Shown here piece after piece: positions 44,302-53,700 of a stretch of DNA of 64,000 bases (the first letter of the stretch is position 1; every line of letters begins with the position of its first letter). The stretch is taken from the NCBI GenBank assembly GCA_963678275.1, contig OY782765.1:2108001-2172000 (forward strand). The letters run 5' to 3'. Under the pieces are notes generated by a model. The model was not told the DNA's origin. It was given only the letters and a program-made list of their open reading frames with translations, and did no database searches. The DNA comes from G963677445 sp963678275. Its GTDB lineage: Bacteria > Bacteroidota > Ignavibacteria > Ignavibacteriales > Melioribacteraceae. Made by a program: the position numbers and the translations under genes.

Positions 44302-45688
44302 AACTTAAAACCGCCATTTGTGTTGGCGCCCCCGCTTCCTGATCAATTTCTCCGATATTTTCAACTCTGTACTTATAACCATAACGTTCCGCTATTTTTT
44401 CCACCCAGCCCCTGAATTGCTCCCTGTTCCATTCGAAACGGTGATCTTCATGTCTTAGCTGATTTTCTCCGATATTATTATATCGAACATTATATTCACT
44501 ATTGGGAGTAGTTATAACCACATGAGCAGGTCTCGCGAATTCAAAGAGTGTTCTTTCGAATGATTTCAGTCTTTCAGGATCAAGATGTTCAATCACCTCA
44601 ATTACCGCTGCCGCGTCAAAATTCTTTAATCTCGAATCACGATAAGTTAACGCGCCCTGGATCAGTTCAATTTTTTCCTTTTGCCGTGAGGGCATATCAT
44701 CCCATTTTAATCTTTGTTTTGCTATAATCAATGAACGATAAGAAACATCGACTCCAACTATACGGGCAAACTGCTTCTCTTTAAGCAGCAAACTCAATAA
44801 TTTCCCTTCTCCGCATCCCATATCCACAATTGTTTCAGCCCCGGTCCGTATTAATTCCTGCAGTACAATCTTAAGCCGTTTGGCATGCAGGTTTTCCTTC
44901 CTGATTTTCTCTTCCCCTTTCTCATCCTCATCATCAATTTCAATCTCATCATCATCCGAAATCCTCTTTAGCGCATTTTTCGAAAGTGAGGCAATATTTA
45001 CCAGGTAACGCCTGATTATCTCTTCCCTGGCCGGATGATCTTTAAGCCACCTATCCCCTTTACTAAGCAATTTATCCACCTCATCCCCGCTTATGAAATA
45101 ATGCTTATGGTAGTCCAGGGCGGGTATAATAACATATAGATGAGTCAGAAGGTCCCTGAGTGTAACTTTGTTTCGCATTTTAATTGAAAAGTACCTGCTT
45201 TCTCCCCAGGCCGGGAATTTTTCATCAAGATTTATCCTGTTAAGCTCAATTTCATAACCAAGCGGTTCAAAAAATTTCCGTATCAGTTTTTCACCACCTG
45301 AAGGAACCGGAAGAGAAGCCAGTGAAATTTCAAAAGGCATTCTCAAATCAACCAATTCCGGCTTTTCTTTACATTTGCCATTCATGGCTGTCGAAAACGC
45401 TTTGGCTATCGCTACACTCATAAATGAAGAGGATACATAAGGCCTGTCATTCACATAATGACTGAGCATAAATCCGTCACCCGTGTTGTCCCTCGATTTT
45501 CTCACAAGAGTTAAAGGATCAATATCAAGAAGAAGACAAACTGTGGTTTTGACTTCTGATCTTTCAGGATAAAAAATATGAGCCTGGCCGACAGAAAGGT
45601 CCACTGACTGAAGTTTTGCCGGATGTTTGTGAAGCAAATATCCCAGATCGGTGGCTGGCTTATAAGTATTTGTTATTGTAAGTATCAT
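44291..45688 (-). CDS. hen1: bacterial Hen1 3'-terminal RNA ribose 2'-O-methyltransferase
   Basis: A 465-residue partner of Pnkp. The N-terminal half (MILTITNTYKPATDLGYLLHKH onward) is the bacterial Hen1 ligase-activating region. The C-terminal half is a methyltransferase with VDMGCGEGKLLSLL and the Mn-dependent active-site pattern EVIEHLDPERL plus LRHEDHRFEW. It methylates the 2'-OH at the break before sealing, so the repaired site resists the same ribotoxin. ATG 45688 is preferred: the longer frame to 45736 is made from a hairpin and adds a foreign-looking stretch. It overlaps pnkp by 11 bp. Confidence 0.94.
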   Translation of the reverse strand: MILTITNTYKPATDLGYLLHKHPAKLQSVDLSVGQAHIFYPERSEVKTTVCLLLDIDPLTLVRKSRDNTGDGFMLSHYVNDRPYVSSSFMSVAIAKAFSTAMNGKCKEKPELVDLRMPFEISLASLPVPSGGEKLIRKFFEPLGYEIELNRINLDEKFPAWGESRYFSIKMRNKVTLRDLLTHLYVIIPALDYHKHYFISGDEVDKLLSKGDRWLKDHPAREEIIRRYLVNIASLSKNALKRISDDDEIEIDDEDEKGEEKIRKENLHAKRLKIVLQELIRTGAETIVDMGCGEGKLLSLLLKEKQFARIVGVDVSYRSLIIAKQRLKWDDMPSRQKEKIELIQGALTYRDSRLKNFDAAAVIEVIEHLDPERLKSFERTLFEFARPAHVVITTPNSEYNVRYNNIGENQLRHEDHRFEWNREQFRGWVEKIAERYGYKYRVENIGEIDQEAGAPTQMAVLSYGN

Positions 45689-45704
45689 TTCGCCCCGGTT
45701 AATT

Positions 45705-45736
45705 TTGATCCCGGGCAGATACAGGCCCGGGGTCAA
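45705..45736. terminator. strong hairpin between the carboxypeptidase gene and hen1
   Basis: TTGATCCCGGGC (45705-45716) pairs with GCCCGGGGTCAA (45725-45736), with one G-T pair and an 8-base loop. It sits 17-48 bp upstream of the hen1 ATG and downstream of the M14 stop on the minus strand. It may end the M14 transcript or affect hen1 expression; no T-run follows on that strand. Confidence 0.55.
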
Positions 45737-45776
45737 TTTTGAATTTATTTCATATTTTAATTTTTCAGCGCTTTCC

Positions 45777-47612
45777 TTACTTCAAATAAACCATCCCGAT
45801 GGTTTTCGAACTGAGATCGGTTGTGACGCGGCAGTAATATACACCGCTGGAAAGATTTCCAGGTTCGCCGGCATTAAAAAACAGTTCATGCTCTCCGGCG
45901 CTCATATATCCATCTGACAAAGTTTTTACCAGTCTGCCCAGGGTGTCAAAAACCTGAATATTTACATCGCCATCCTGTTCGAGTGTAAACCTTATTTTAG
46001 TCTGTGCATTAAAAGGATTGGGATAATTCTGGTAAAGCTGAAAATCCTCAGGAACTGATGATCTTCCTTCAACCTTTAGCGGATTGCTGTATACAATCCT
46101 GAAAGCGTCTGCCGCTACGACGCCGGAAGCCGCGTTGCTAAGTTCAATCTTCAATTTTCCATTGGCAGGCACTTCCATATCCACGAGGTAATTCCACTGG
46201 GCGCCATTGGTTTTTTGGGTTTTTGTAAGATTTTTTGTCTCACTGTCGCTGCTGAAAACAAAATTGGCATTATAGGCAAAATCATTATTATCGGGCCACA
46301 TACCATATACAGAATAATATCCTCCCTCAAGATTATCTGATTCCCAGGTCATAACATTTTCACCGGTTCCCGGCTGCGAGGTATAAAAGTTCTTGCCAAA
46401 ATACCTGTGGCCACTTGAATCAATCGCCCAGTTGCCGGTCGGCAAAGCGCTCACATTATCCATTATAAAATATTTGGGATGATTCACCTCAAGAAATTCG
46501 ATTATTCCGTAAAGCGTTCTCGCGCCAAGCTCATGGAGGTTTTCATTTGTCACCCATATATCTGTAGAATACTGATCATAAGGGGTTTCATAGGTAAGGG
46601 CCATTGGCGCTTCTCCATAATTATCCCATAACCATCCTTCGGGAAAATAGGGCTGCAGGTTTGATTCAGCAAAATCCTCATGCCTGAAATATGGATTGTC
46701 GGACGCCTGAAGGTTGCAGAACTGGTATTCCCTGCGATAGAACCAGTCGGATGTTGAACCGGGTGTATGAATAAAAAAGGTACAATTCGATGATGCCTGC
46801 GAGTGAAGATTAAGGAATACATCCACAGGTTTGTTATCACAAATTTCTTTAAGCTTTCCTTTCAGCGCCTGTACCTCTTTTGTAGTCTCATCATCCGGTT
46901 TATTCCAGTCCCTTTCAAGATCAACGCCATAATAGTTTGTTCTTGATCTGCCGAAATAAACACCTTCGGGATTCACAAAAGGAATAAGATAAAATATCAT
47001 GTTCTCCCTGTAATACTGAATCACTTCATCATTACTGAGTAATGTTTCGACAATCCCCTTAAAATGCCACGAGCTGGGGGTTTCCCCCGGGTGAGTTCTG
47101 GCGTGTATCCAGACCTGCTTTTTATTATCCAGTGGAATTGAGGGATCAGTAACAGTAAGCAACTGCATAGGAAAACCGAAATCGAGAATGCCCAACGTAT
47201 CGAGCCGCGCGTGAGGATGCTGCTCCCATGTGGCAAGATTTTCCTGCATCCATGAAAAATTATAGGGATAATAATAAGCGACAAATACTGTATCCTCCTC
47301 AAAGGTTTTATTAAACCTGTTAAGATGGGGACTTTCAGATTCAGTAAAACGAATAAAATCTCTGTTATCATAAGAATAAAGAGGACGGTTCACATCGCTG
47401 TTTTCAATAATCACCTCAATATACCGGTCCTGTACACCGGAAATTCTGAAATAGAACCAGCGTCCTCCTATATCAGGAACAGAGCTGACATAATATGTTA
47501 CCGAATCGGTTGTTGTAGCGGTATCGATATTGCCGCTCTCAAATTCAGCGTCAAAAACTACCTGCGCCGATAATGTGCTTATCAGCAATAAAAAAATCGG
47601 AATTAACCTCAT
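45777..47612 (-). CDS. secreted M14 zinc carboxypeptidase with type IX secretion tail
   Basis: A 611-residue exported enzyme. The signal peptide is MRLIPIFLLLISTLSAQ from ATG 47612; the frame extends nine codons upstream but without a signal-like start. The zinc site is HPGE (HARTHPGETPSSWHF) plus a third His in FLNLHSQASS. The catalytic Glu is in MALTYETPYDQY. A jelly-roll-like region follows the peptidase domain. The last 80 residues are the Por secretion sorting domain (NYPNPFN, ending SSGVYYCRVT). It follows prfA by about 50 bp on the same strand. Confidence 0.92.
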   Translation of the reverse strand: MRLIPIFLLLISTLSAQVVFDAEFESGNIDTATTTDSVTYYVSSVPDIGGRWFYFRISGVQDRYIEVIIENSDVNRPLYSYDNRDFIRFTESESPHLNRFNKTFEEDTVFVAYYYPYNFSWMQENLATWEQHPHARLDTLGILDFGFPMQLLTVTDPSIPLDNKKQVWIHARTHPGETPSSWHFKGIVETLLSNDEVIQYYRENMIFYLIPFVNPEGVYFGRSRTNYYGVDLERDWNKPDDETTKEVQALKGKLKEICDNKPVDVFLNLHSQASSNCTFFIHTPGSTSDWFYRREYQFCNLQASDNPYFRHEDFAESNLQPYFPEGWLWDNYGEAPMALTYETPYDQYSTDIWVTNENLHELGARTLYGIIEFLEVNHPKYFIMDNVSALPTGNWAIDSSGHRYFGKNFYTSQPGTGENVMTWESDNLEGGYYSVYGMWPDNNDFAYNANFVFSSDSETKNLTKTQKTNGAQWNYLVDMEVPANGKLKIELSNAASGVVAADAFRIVYSNPLKVEGRSSVPEDFQLYQNYPNPFNAQTKIRFTLEQDGDVNIQVFDTLGRLVKTLSDGYMSAGEHELFFNAGEPGNLSSGVYYCRVTTDLSSKTIGMVYLK

Positions 47613-47661
47613 TTGACATACTCCAAATTGTACTACCATTCGCTTTATTTATAAAACAGGC

Positions 47662-48735
47662 TTAAATGCCCGATTTAAGTTTTTCCGTTCTGTCGGCAAT
47701 TTTCATTTTTTCTATCATTTCTGCCAGGTCTCCTTCCATAATATTGGAAAGATTGTAAAGGGTCAGTCCTATTCTGTGATCGGTAACCCTGTTCTGTGGA
47801 AAATTGTAGGTTCTTATCTTCTCACTCCTGTCCCCGCTTCTGACGAGCGATTTCCTCTGAGCGGCAATCTCGCTGTTCTGTTCCTGAAGTTTGATATCAT
47901 AAAGCCTCGTTTTCAGAACTTTCATCGCTTTCTGGCGGTTTTTCAATTGCGATCTTTCATCCTGGCACTGAACAACTATTCCGGTTGGCAGATGAGTAAT
48001 TCTGATAGCTGTTTCAACCTTGTTGACATTCTGACCGCCTGCCCCGCCGCTTCGGTAAACATCAATACGAAGATCATTCGGGTCAACATCTATTTCCACC
48101 TCTTCAGCTTCAGGCATTACAACAACCGACGCCGCCGAGGTGTGAACGCGCCCGCTTGCTTCCGTAGCCGGAACACGCTGAACCCTGTGCACTCCGCTCT
48201 CAAATTTCAGATCACCATATACACCCTGGCCATTCAGACTGAAAACGGCTTCCTTGATGCCACCCATTCCCGATTCATTGTAATCGATGAGTTCCATCTT
48301 CCATCCCCTCAGCTCGGAAAGCCTGCTGTACATCCTGAATAAATCACCGGCAAAAAGACCGGCTTCGTCACCACCTGTTCCCGCTCTTATCTCCATGATA
48401 ACATCTTTATCATCATTCGGGTCTTTCGGAATTAGAAGCACTTTGATATGGCTTTCGAGTTCTTCCCGTTTTTCTTCCAGTTCAACAAGCTCTTCCTCAG
48501 CCATTTCAGCCAGTTCCGGTTCATCGCCCGAATCAATAATTTCCCTGTTGTCAGTGATGTTTTTTATCACATCCATATATTGATCATAAGTCTCAACTAT
48601 TTCCTGAAGTTCGCTTCTCTCTTTTCCAAGTTTTATCAGTTGCTTTTGATCTTTGACAATCTCAGGATCAGATAATTTTTCATTTACCTGGTTATATTTT
48701 TCTTTTATTTCTTTTAGTTTTTCCAAAAATTCCAT
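47662..48735 (-). CDS. prfA: peptide chain release factor 1
   Basis: A 357-residue RF1. The codon-reading PxT motif is in RVPATEASGRVH, and the peptidyl-hydrolysis GGQ is in GSGGAGGQNVNKVET. PxT (not SPF) marks RF1, which reads UAA and UAG. Length is normal. The common neighbour prmC/hemK is not next to it; the downstream gene is the M14 carboxypeptidase. Confidence 0.97.
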   Translation of the reverse strand: MEFLEKLKEIKEKYNQVNEKLSDPEIVKDQKQLIKLGKERSELQEIVETYDQYMDVIKNITDNREIIDSGDEPELAEMAEEELVELEEKREELESHIKVLLIPKDPNDDKDVIMEIRAGTGGDEAGLFAGDLFRMYSRLSELRGWKMELIDYNESGMGGIKEAVFSLNGQGVYGDLKFESGVHRVQRVPATEASGRVHTSAASVVVMPEAEEVEIDVDPNDLRIDVYRSGGAGGQNVNKVETAIRITHLPTGIVVQCQDERSQLKNRQKAMKVLKTRLYDIKLQEQNSEIAAQRKSLVRSGDRSEKIRTYNFPQNRVTDHRIGLTLYNLSNIMEGDLAEMIEKMKIADRTEKLKSGI

Positions 48736-49181
48736 GTAATCCTCAAAAATATAGAACTTTAAATATAATCATCTGACAGCAGATTTCATAAAATGTTAAC
48801 GTGATTATTCCACGTTTCACAATATAATATATCTTTAACGACAGATAATCAAAAGGAATTATAATATGCTTGTTTCCAGCCCGAAAATAAGGATTTTCCA
48901 TATATTAACTCTCCTTCCCGGTTAAACTAACATAAATTAACACGCAAAACATTTTACGTGATTGTTGCAGGCCCTGCCAAATTTATCCGATTTTCAATAC
49001 CTAAGCTGGCAAAGCCAGAACCAAAAAGAATTGTCATTAATCTAACCAAATAAATTTTATTAAAAGTGTCCTTACAAAACGGGAGACGATTTATTCAATA
49101 AGAAGTTAAATTATACGCAAATTGGTAAGAAATTTATCAGCAAGTAGAAACCAGGTATAAGTTTCGTAGTCACTCGAGGTG

Positions 49182-49362
49182 TGTCCTCCCCCGTTAATGA
49201 AGAAAGGCGCTTCATTGCCACCCCTTGCTTGCATCCCCATGGGGCCGAAGGGGGATATTCTGATTACCTGGATTTGTCGATAAATATCCCCCTTTGCCCC
49301 ATAGGGATGCCAGTGGCAGAGGGGGTGGATTCAAAGTGTTTTTCTTTGAAGACGGGGGAGGA
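49182..49362. mobile_element. imperfect inverted repeat of about 80-bp arms (MITE-like)
   Basis: The left arm starts with TCCTCCCCCGT (49184-49194), and the right arm ends with ACGGGGGAGGA (49352-49362). Between them the arms align through GAAGAAA/CAAAGAAA, CCACCCC, GCATCCC, ATGGGG and AAGGGGGATATT. Only about 20 bp separates the two arms. No coding potential of its own is seen. Shortened relatives occur in the spacers of the nuclease array. Confidence 0.65.
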
Positions 49363-49399
49363 CTATCCCTGGACTAACCGATAACTTTTCTTTTTCTGA

Positions 49400-50565
49400 C
49401 TCCATCAGCTTATGTATTTAGAATCGTAGCCTGACTATCAGCAACATGTTATTGGCGGGCTTTTTGACAAATTTTGCTCCCCGGATTATCCTCAACATGT
49501 TGGCGTTAGTGTGGTAATAAGAGCCTAAATTTTCCCCAGGCAAAGCCTGAGGAAAACGCCCTGTTGGGGAAAGGATAAACTACAAACACCTGATGAATTG
49601 AGTTCTGATTTCTATTGAAAAGAATCCCGAATGGGATTCAATATCAATAGCCCCGGGCTGCGAAAGAAGAGAGCAGCCCGGGGGTAAAAGAAAAATATGC
49701 CGCCACGACCCCGAAGGGGTCGAATTTAGAACTTCATCGCGGATTTGATTTTACTCCGGCAACTACTATTTCCCCCGGGATGTTTATATTCGACGCCTTC
49801 AGCGTCGCGAAAATTGTCCACCATATCAGACCACCGGATTGCATCCGGGGCTATTCATATTCGACTCCATTCGGAGTCTTTTACGATTAAAAGAAATATT
49901 TCCCAGGTAATTTCTTTTTGATTCCGACTCAGCCGGTTTATGGATTTAGAATCGCGGCCTGACTATCCTCAACATGTTATTGGCGGGCTTTTTGACAAAT
50001 TTTGCGCTCTGGATTATCCTCAACATGTTGGCGTTAATGTGGTGATAAGAGCCTAAATTTTCCCCAGGCAAAGCTGAGGAAAACGGCCTATCGGGGAAAG
50101 GATAAACTACAAACACCTGATGAATTGAGTTCTGATTTCTATTGAAAAGAATCCCGAATGGGATTCAATATCAATAGCCCCGGGCGGCGAAAGAAGAGAG
50201 CAGCCCGGGGGTAAAAGAAAAATATGCCGCCACGACCCCGAAGGGGTCGAATTTAGAACTTCATCGCGGATTTGATTTTACTCCGGCAAATACTATTTCC
50301 CCCGGGATGTTTATATTCGACGCCTTCAGCGTCGCGAAAATTGTCCACTATATCAGACCACCGGATTGCATCCGGGGCTATTCATATTCGACTCCATTCG
50401 GAGTCTTTTACGATTAAAAAAAATATTTCCCAGGTAATTTCTTTTTGATTCCGACTCAGCCGGTTTATGGATTTAGAATCGTTGCCTGACTATCAGCAAC
50501 ATGTTTTTTGACAAATTTTGCGCTCTGGATTATCCTCAACATGTTTGCGTTAGTATGATAATACG
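49400..50565. repeat. 527-bp tandem repeat (about 2.2 copies) packed with hairpins
   Basis: The landmark ATTTAGAATC occurs at 49416, 49944 and 50471, giving a period of 527-528 bp: two full copies and a partial third. Each copy holds six short palindromes. In copy 1 they are GAATCCC/GGGATTC (49622-49639), CCCCGGGCTGC/GCAGCCCGGGG (49651-49683), CGACCCC/GGGGTCG (49706-49722), CGACGC/GCGTCG (49791-49807), CCGGAT/ATCCGG (49834-49848) and GACTCC/GGAGTC (49863-49878). Copy 2 repeats them 527 bp later. No gene is supported within. Confidence 0.85.
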
Positions 50566-50692
50566 AGCCTAATTACTCTTTGTCTTCTCCATCGTACACA
50601 GTTCGGCAATATAAGCAACTGTCATTTTTAACTGAGTTACCCGCGGAAATAGTATATTAAGATTTGGAATCAGGGAAATTCCCGAACGCCCC

Positions 50693-50720
50693 AATTCGTA
50701 ATTCGTAATTCGTAATTCGT
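50693..50720. repeat. heptanucleotide run AATTCGT x4
   Basis: Four exact units of AATTCGT followed by AATTT. Related 7-bp runs in the other orientation are at 35502-35522, and ATTCATA/ATTCACC runs lie at 15774 and 17051. Confidence 0.8.
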
Positions 50721-50778
50721 AATTTTTTTCTTCCTGCTTTACCAGCATCATAGCTAATAATCTATATTATAACGTAAA

Positions 50779-53700
50779 TCACCCTTTTAGTAATTCCAGC
50801 AATTCAGACTTGACATCCTCATATAAAATATTGAATGAAAGCATATATTCCGAAATTTTCATCCTGTTTTCATTCAATGCCTCTATTTCTATGTTTTCCA
50901 TTATTTTCTCCAGCTCTTTCGATCCGATTGAAGCAAATGAGGGTCTAATTTTATGAGCGATATATTTAACTTTATGGAAATTCTTTTCATGCGCGAATTT
51001 TTGCAGATCATCAATCTGCGCTCCTGTGGAATCTAAAAAGATCGTTATTATTTCCTTCATTAGTGTTTTATTTTCACCGGTCACCTCCCTCAGATAAGTA
51101 GTATCCAGGGCTGACTCCTTTTTCTTCTCTGTAATTTTTTTTACCGGCTTTATTTCGGCAGGAGCGTTTTTCACCTTGTTATTTATATACTTATCGATGA
51201 TAGTCAGCAATTCTTCAGGTTTCACCGGTTTTCTCAGAAAATCATTCATCCCCGATTCAATTACCTTTTCTGTAGACTCAAGCAGGGCCGAGGCAGTCAG
51301 CGCGATTATCGGCAATTCCGATTCTTCGGCTTTCCCCCTGCTTCTTATAATTTTTGTCGTTTCATAACCATCCATTACCGGCATGGCAAGGTCCATTAAA
51401 ATCAAATCCACTTTATTTTTATCGAGCAGTAAAAGGGCTTCCTTCCCATTATCAGCGATAAGATAGTTAATTTTCCATAAATCAAGAATACTTGTTACAA
51501 CAAGCTGATTTACCTTATTATCTTCAACAATTAATATCATCAAATCGGAATAGTCTGCTGAATACTCAATATAATTTTTCTCCATAATTTTAGCGCCGGG
51601 GGCTTTCCTGGCGCCTATGGCAAAGGGCAGGGTAAAACTAAACGTGCTTCCTTCTCCGACCTCACTCTGGACAGAGATAGATCCCCCCTGGAGTTCAACC
51701 AGATTTTTTACAATCGCCAATCCCAGACCTGTTCCACTAATCTGCTTTGTACTTTTGTCCCTCAACATTTCAAAACTTTCAAAAATTGAATCAATTTTAT
51801 CCTCGGGAATACCTATCCCGGTATCATCCACAGTCGTTTTAATATAAATCCTTTCATCTTCAGTTCTGATAAAATGACAGCTTATTTTTACGAGCCCCTC
51901 ATTGGTAAATTTTATCGCGTTGCTTACAATATTAAGAACAATCTGGTTAAATCTTACCTTGTCCCCAATAAGACTGTCAGGTATCTGTTTATCTATAAAT
52001 TTTCTTAATTTAATATTTTTTTCCCGGGCAGAATACTGAACAGCGCCAATAATCATATCAAGAGCCTCTTCGAGAAAAAACTCCTCATAATCAAATGTAA
52101 TTTTACCTGATTCAATCTTCGAAAAATCGAGGACATCATTAATAATTACCAGAAGATTATCGGCGGATGATTTGATAACATTTAAAAATTTGTACTGCTC
52201 GGGGGAAGGCTCCATCTGCATAAGCAGATGTGTTAAAGCAACCACAGCGTTCATCGGAGTCCTGATTTCGTGACTCATATGAGCAAGGAACTGCTCTTTT
52301 GCCCTGGTAGAATCCTCAGCCATCTTTTTTGCTTCTATCAGCTCGGCAACAGCTTTTTTTCGGTCAGTAATATTGCTTATGGCAGCGGTGAAAAACAACT
52401 TGTTTTCAATTTTTGTTTCCTGAATTCTTATTTCAATCGGGAACACCGAACCATCTTTATTCAGCCCCTCCAGTTCAAGTTTCTGCCCGAGCACATGTGC
52501 TATTCCTGTCTTTGTATATCTGTCCATTCCCGCCTGATGAGCTTTCCTGAAATTTTCAGGCATAAGCATTTGAAGATTCTTACCTTCCAATTCTTCTTTT
52601 TTGTAACCAAAAATATCACAAACCTCACTGTTAACCATAATTATGCTTCCATGATGGTCAACAGTTATAATACCTTCACCGACAGTCTGCAAAACAGCGG
52701 AAAGCTGATTCTGGGAATGATAAAGAGCTTCTTCAGTTTTTTTTCTTTCGGTAATGTCAATGCCATAAGCTATAAGCCTTTTGACCTCTCCTTTTTTATC
52801 GGTAACCGGACTAACAAATCTAATAAAATATTTCACCTCTCCGTTTTTATCTTTAATTTCCTCCTCAAAGCTTACCGATTTTTTTCCGTTTAACACTTCT
52901 TCCAGGTGTTTTCTTCTGTATCGGGCAAGCGAGTTATCACGGCCGGTTTTTCCGCAATAGTCAAAATCATCTTTATTTATCAGCCATTTCCGCATATCAT
53001 CATTTTTCACACTTTGCGGATTCAGGAATATATATTTAAAATCTGTTCCAATAACAGCTATCTGACCAGGAAGATCATTTAATGTTTTTTCATAAAAATC
53101 TTTTAGTTCGGAAAGTTCGTTTTCAGCTTTTATCCGCTCGGTAATGTCATTGATAATGGAAAAAACCCCAATAACATTATCTTTTTCATTTCTAACCGGT
53201 GAAAAATTAATATCTATCCATTTAACAGAATCTTTAGAATTCCTTAGTTCCAAAGTAATAGACCTATGCCTGTTTTTTAATGATTCATCGATCTCATATT
53301 TAAGTTTTTGTTCATCTTTTTTATGTTTAGGTATTTTATAAAAAACCTGCCCTTTTAATTTTTCCGGTGAAATTCCAATAATATTTTCCGACTGTTTGTT
53401 GGCAAATTCAATTATCTGGTTTTTGTTGATAAAAATCACCGCGGATGAAACATTTTCGATGAGGGTTTTTTGCTTCTCCTGAGAGTCTTTCAGAGCTGCG
53501 GTAACATTTATCCTCTCGGTTATATCCCGGTAGGCTGAAAGAAACATCTTCTGGTTTTCGAATTCAAACATTCTTGTTGAAATCAAAAGAGTTTTTTCAA
53601 TGCCATTTTTGGTGGTAATAGCGCTTTCAACATCTCTTATCAGGCCATTTTCAATCACTGCCTGTATTCTGTCAAGCGCTATCTGTCTTTTATTTTTATC

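Noticed and set aside
45689..45736. N-terminal extension of Hen1
   Set aside because: It translates a GC-rich hairpin, and Hen1 proteins begin near the MILTITN segment.
48736..49181. tRNA or small RNA gene after prfA
   Set aside because: No cloverleaf, T-loop motif or terminator-ended hairpin was found on either strand.
49400..50565. CRISPR array
   Set aside because: The period is 527 bp, with no short regular repeat-spacer pattern and no cas genes.
50569..50751. Small ORF with a NYELRITNYE pattern
   Set aside because: It is a translation of the AATTCGT heptanucleotide run, not a protein gene.
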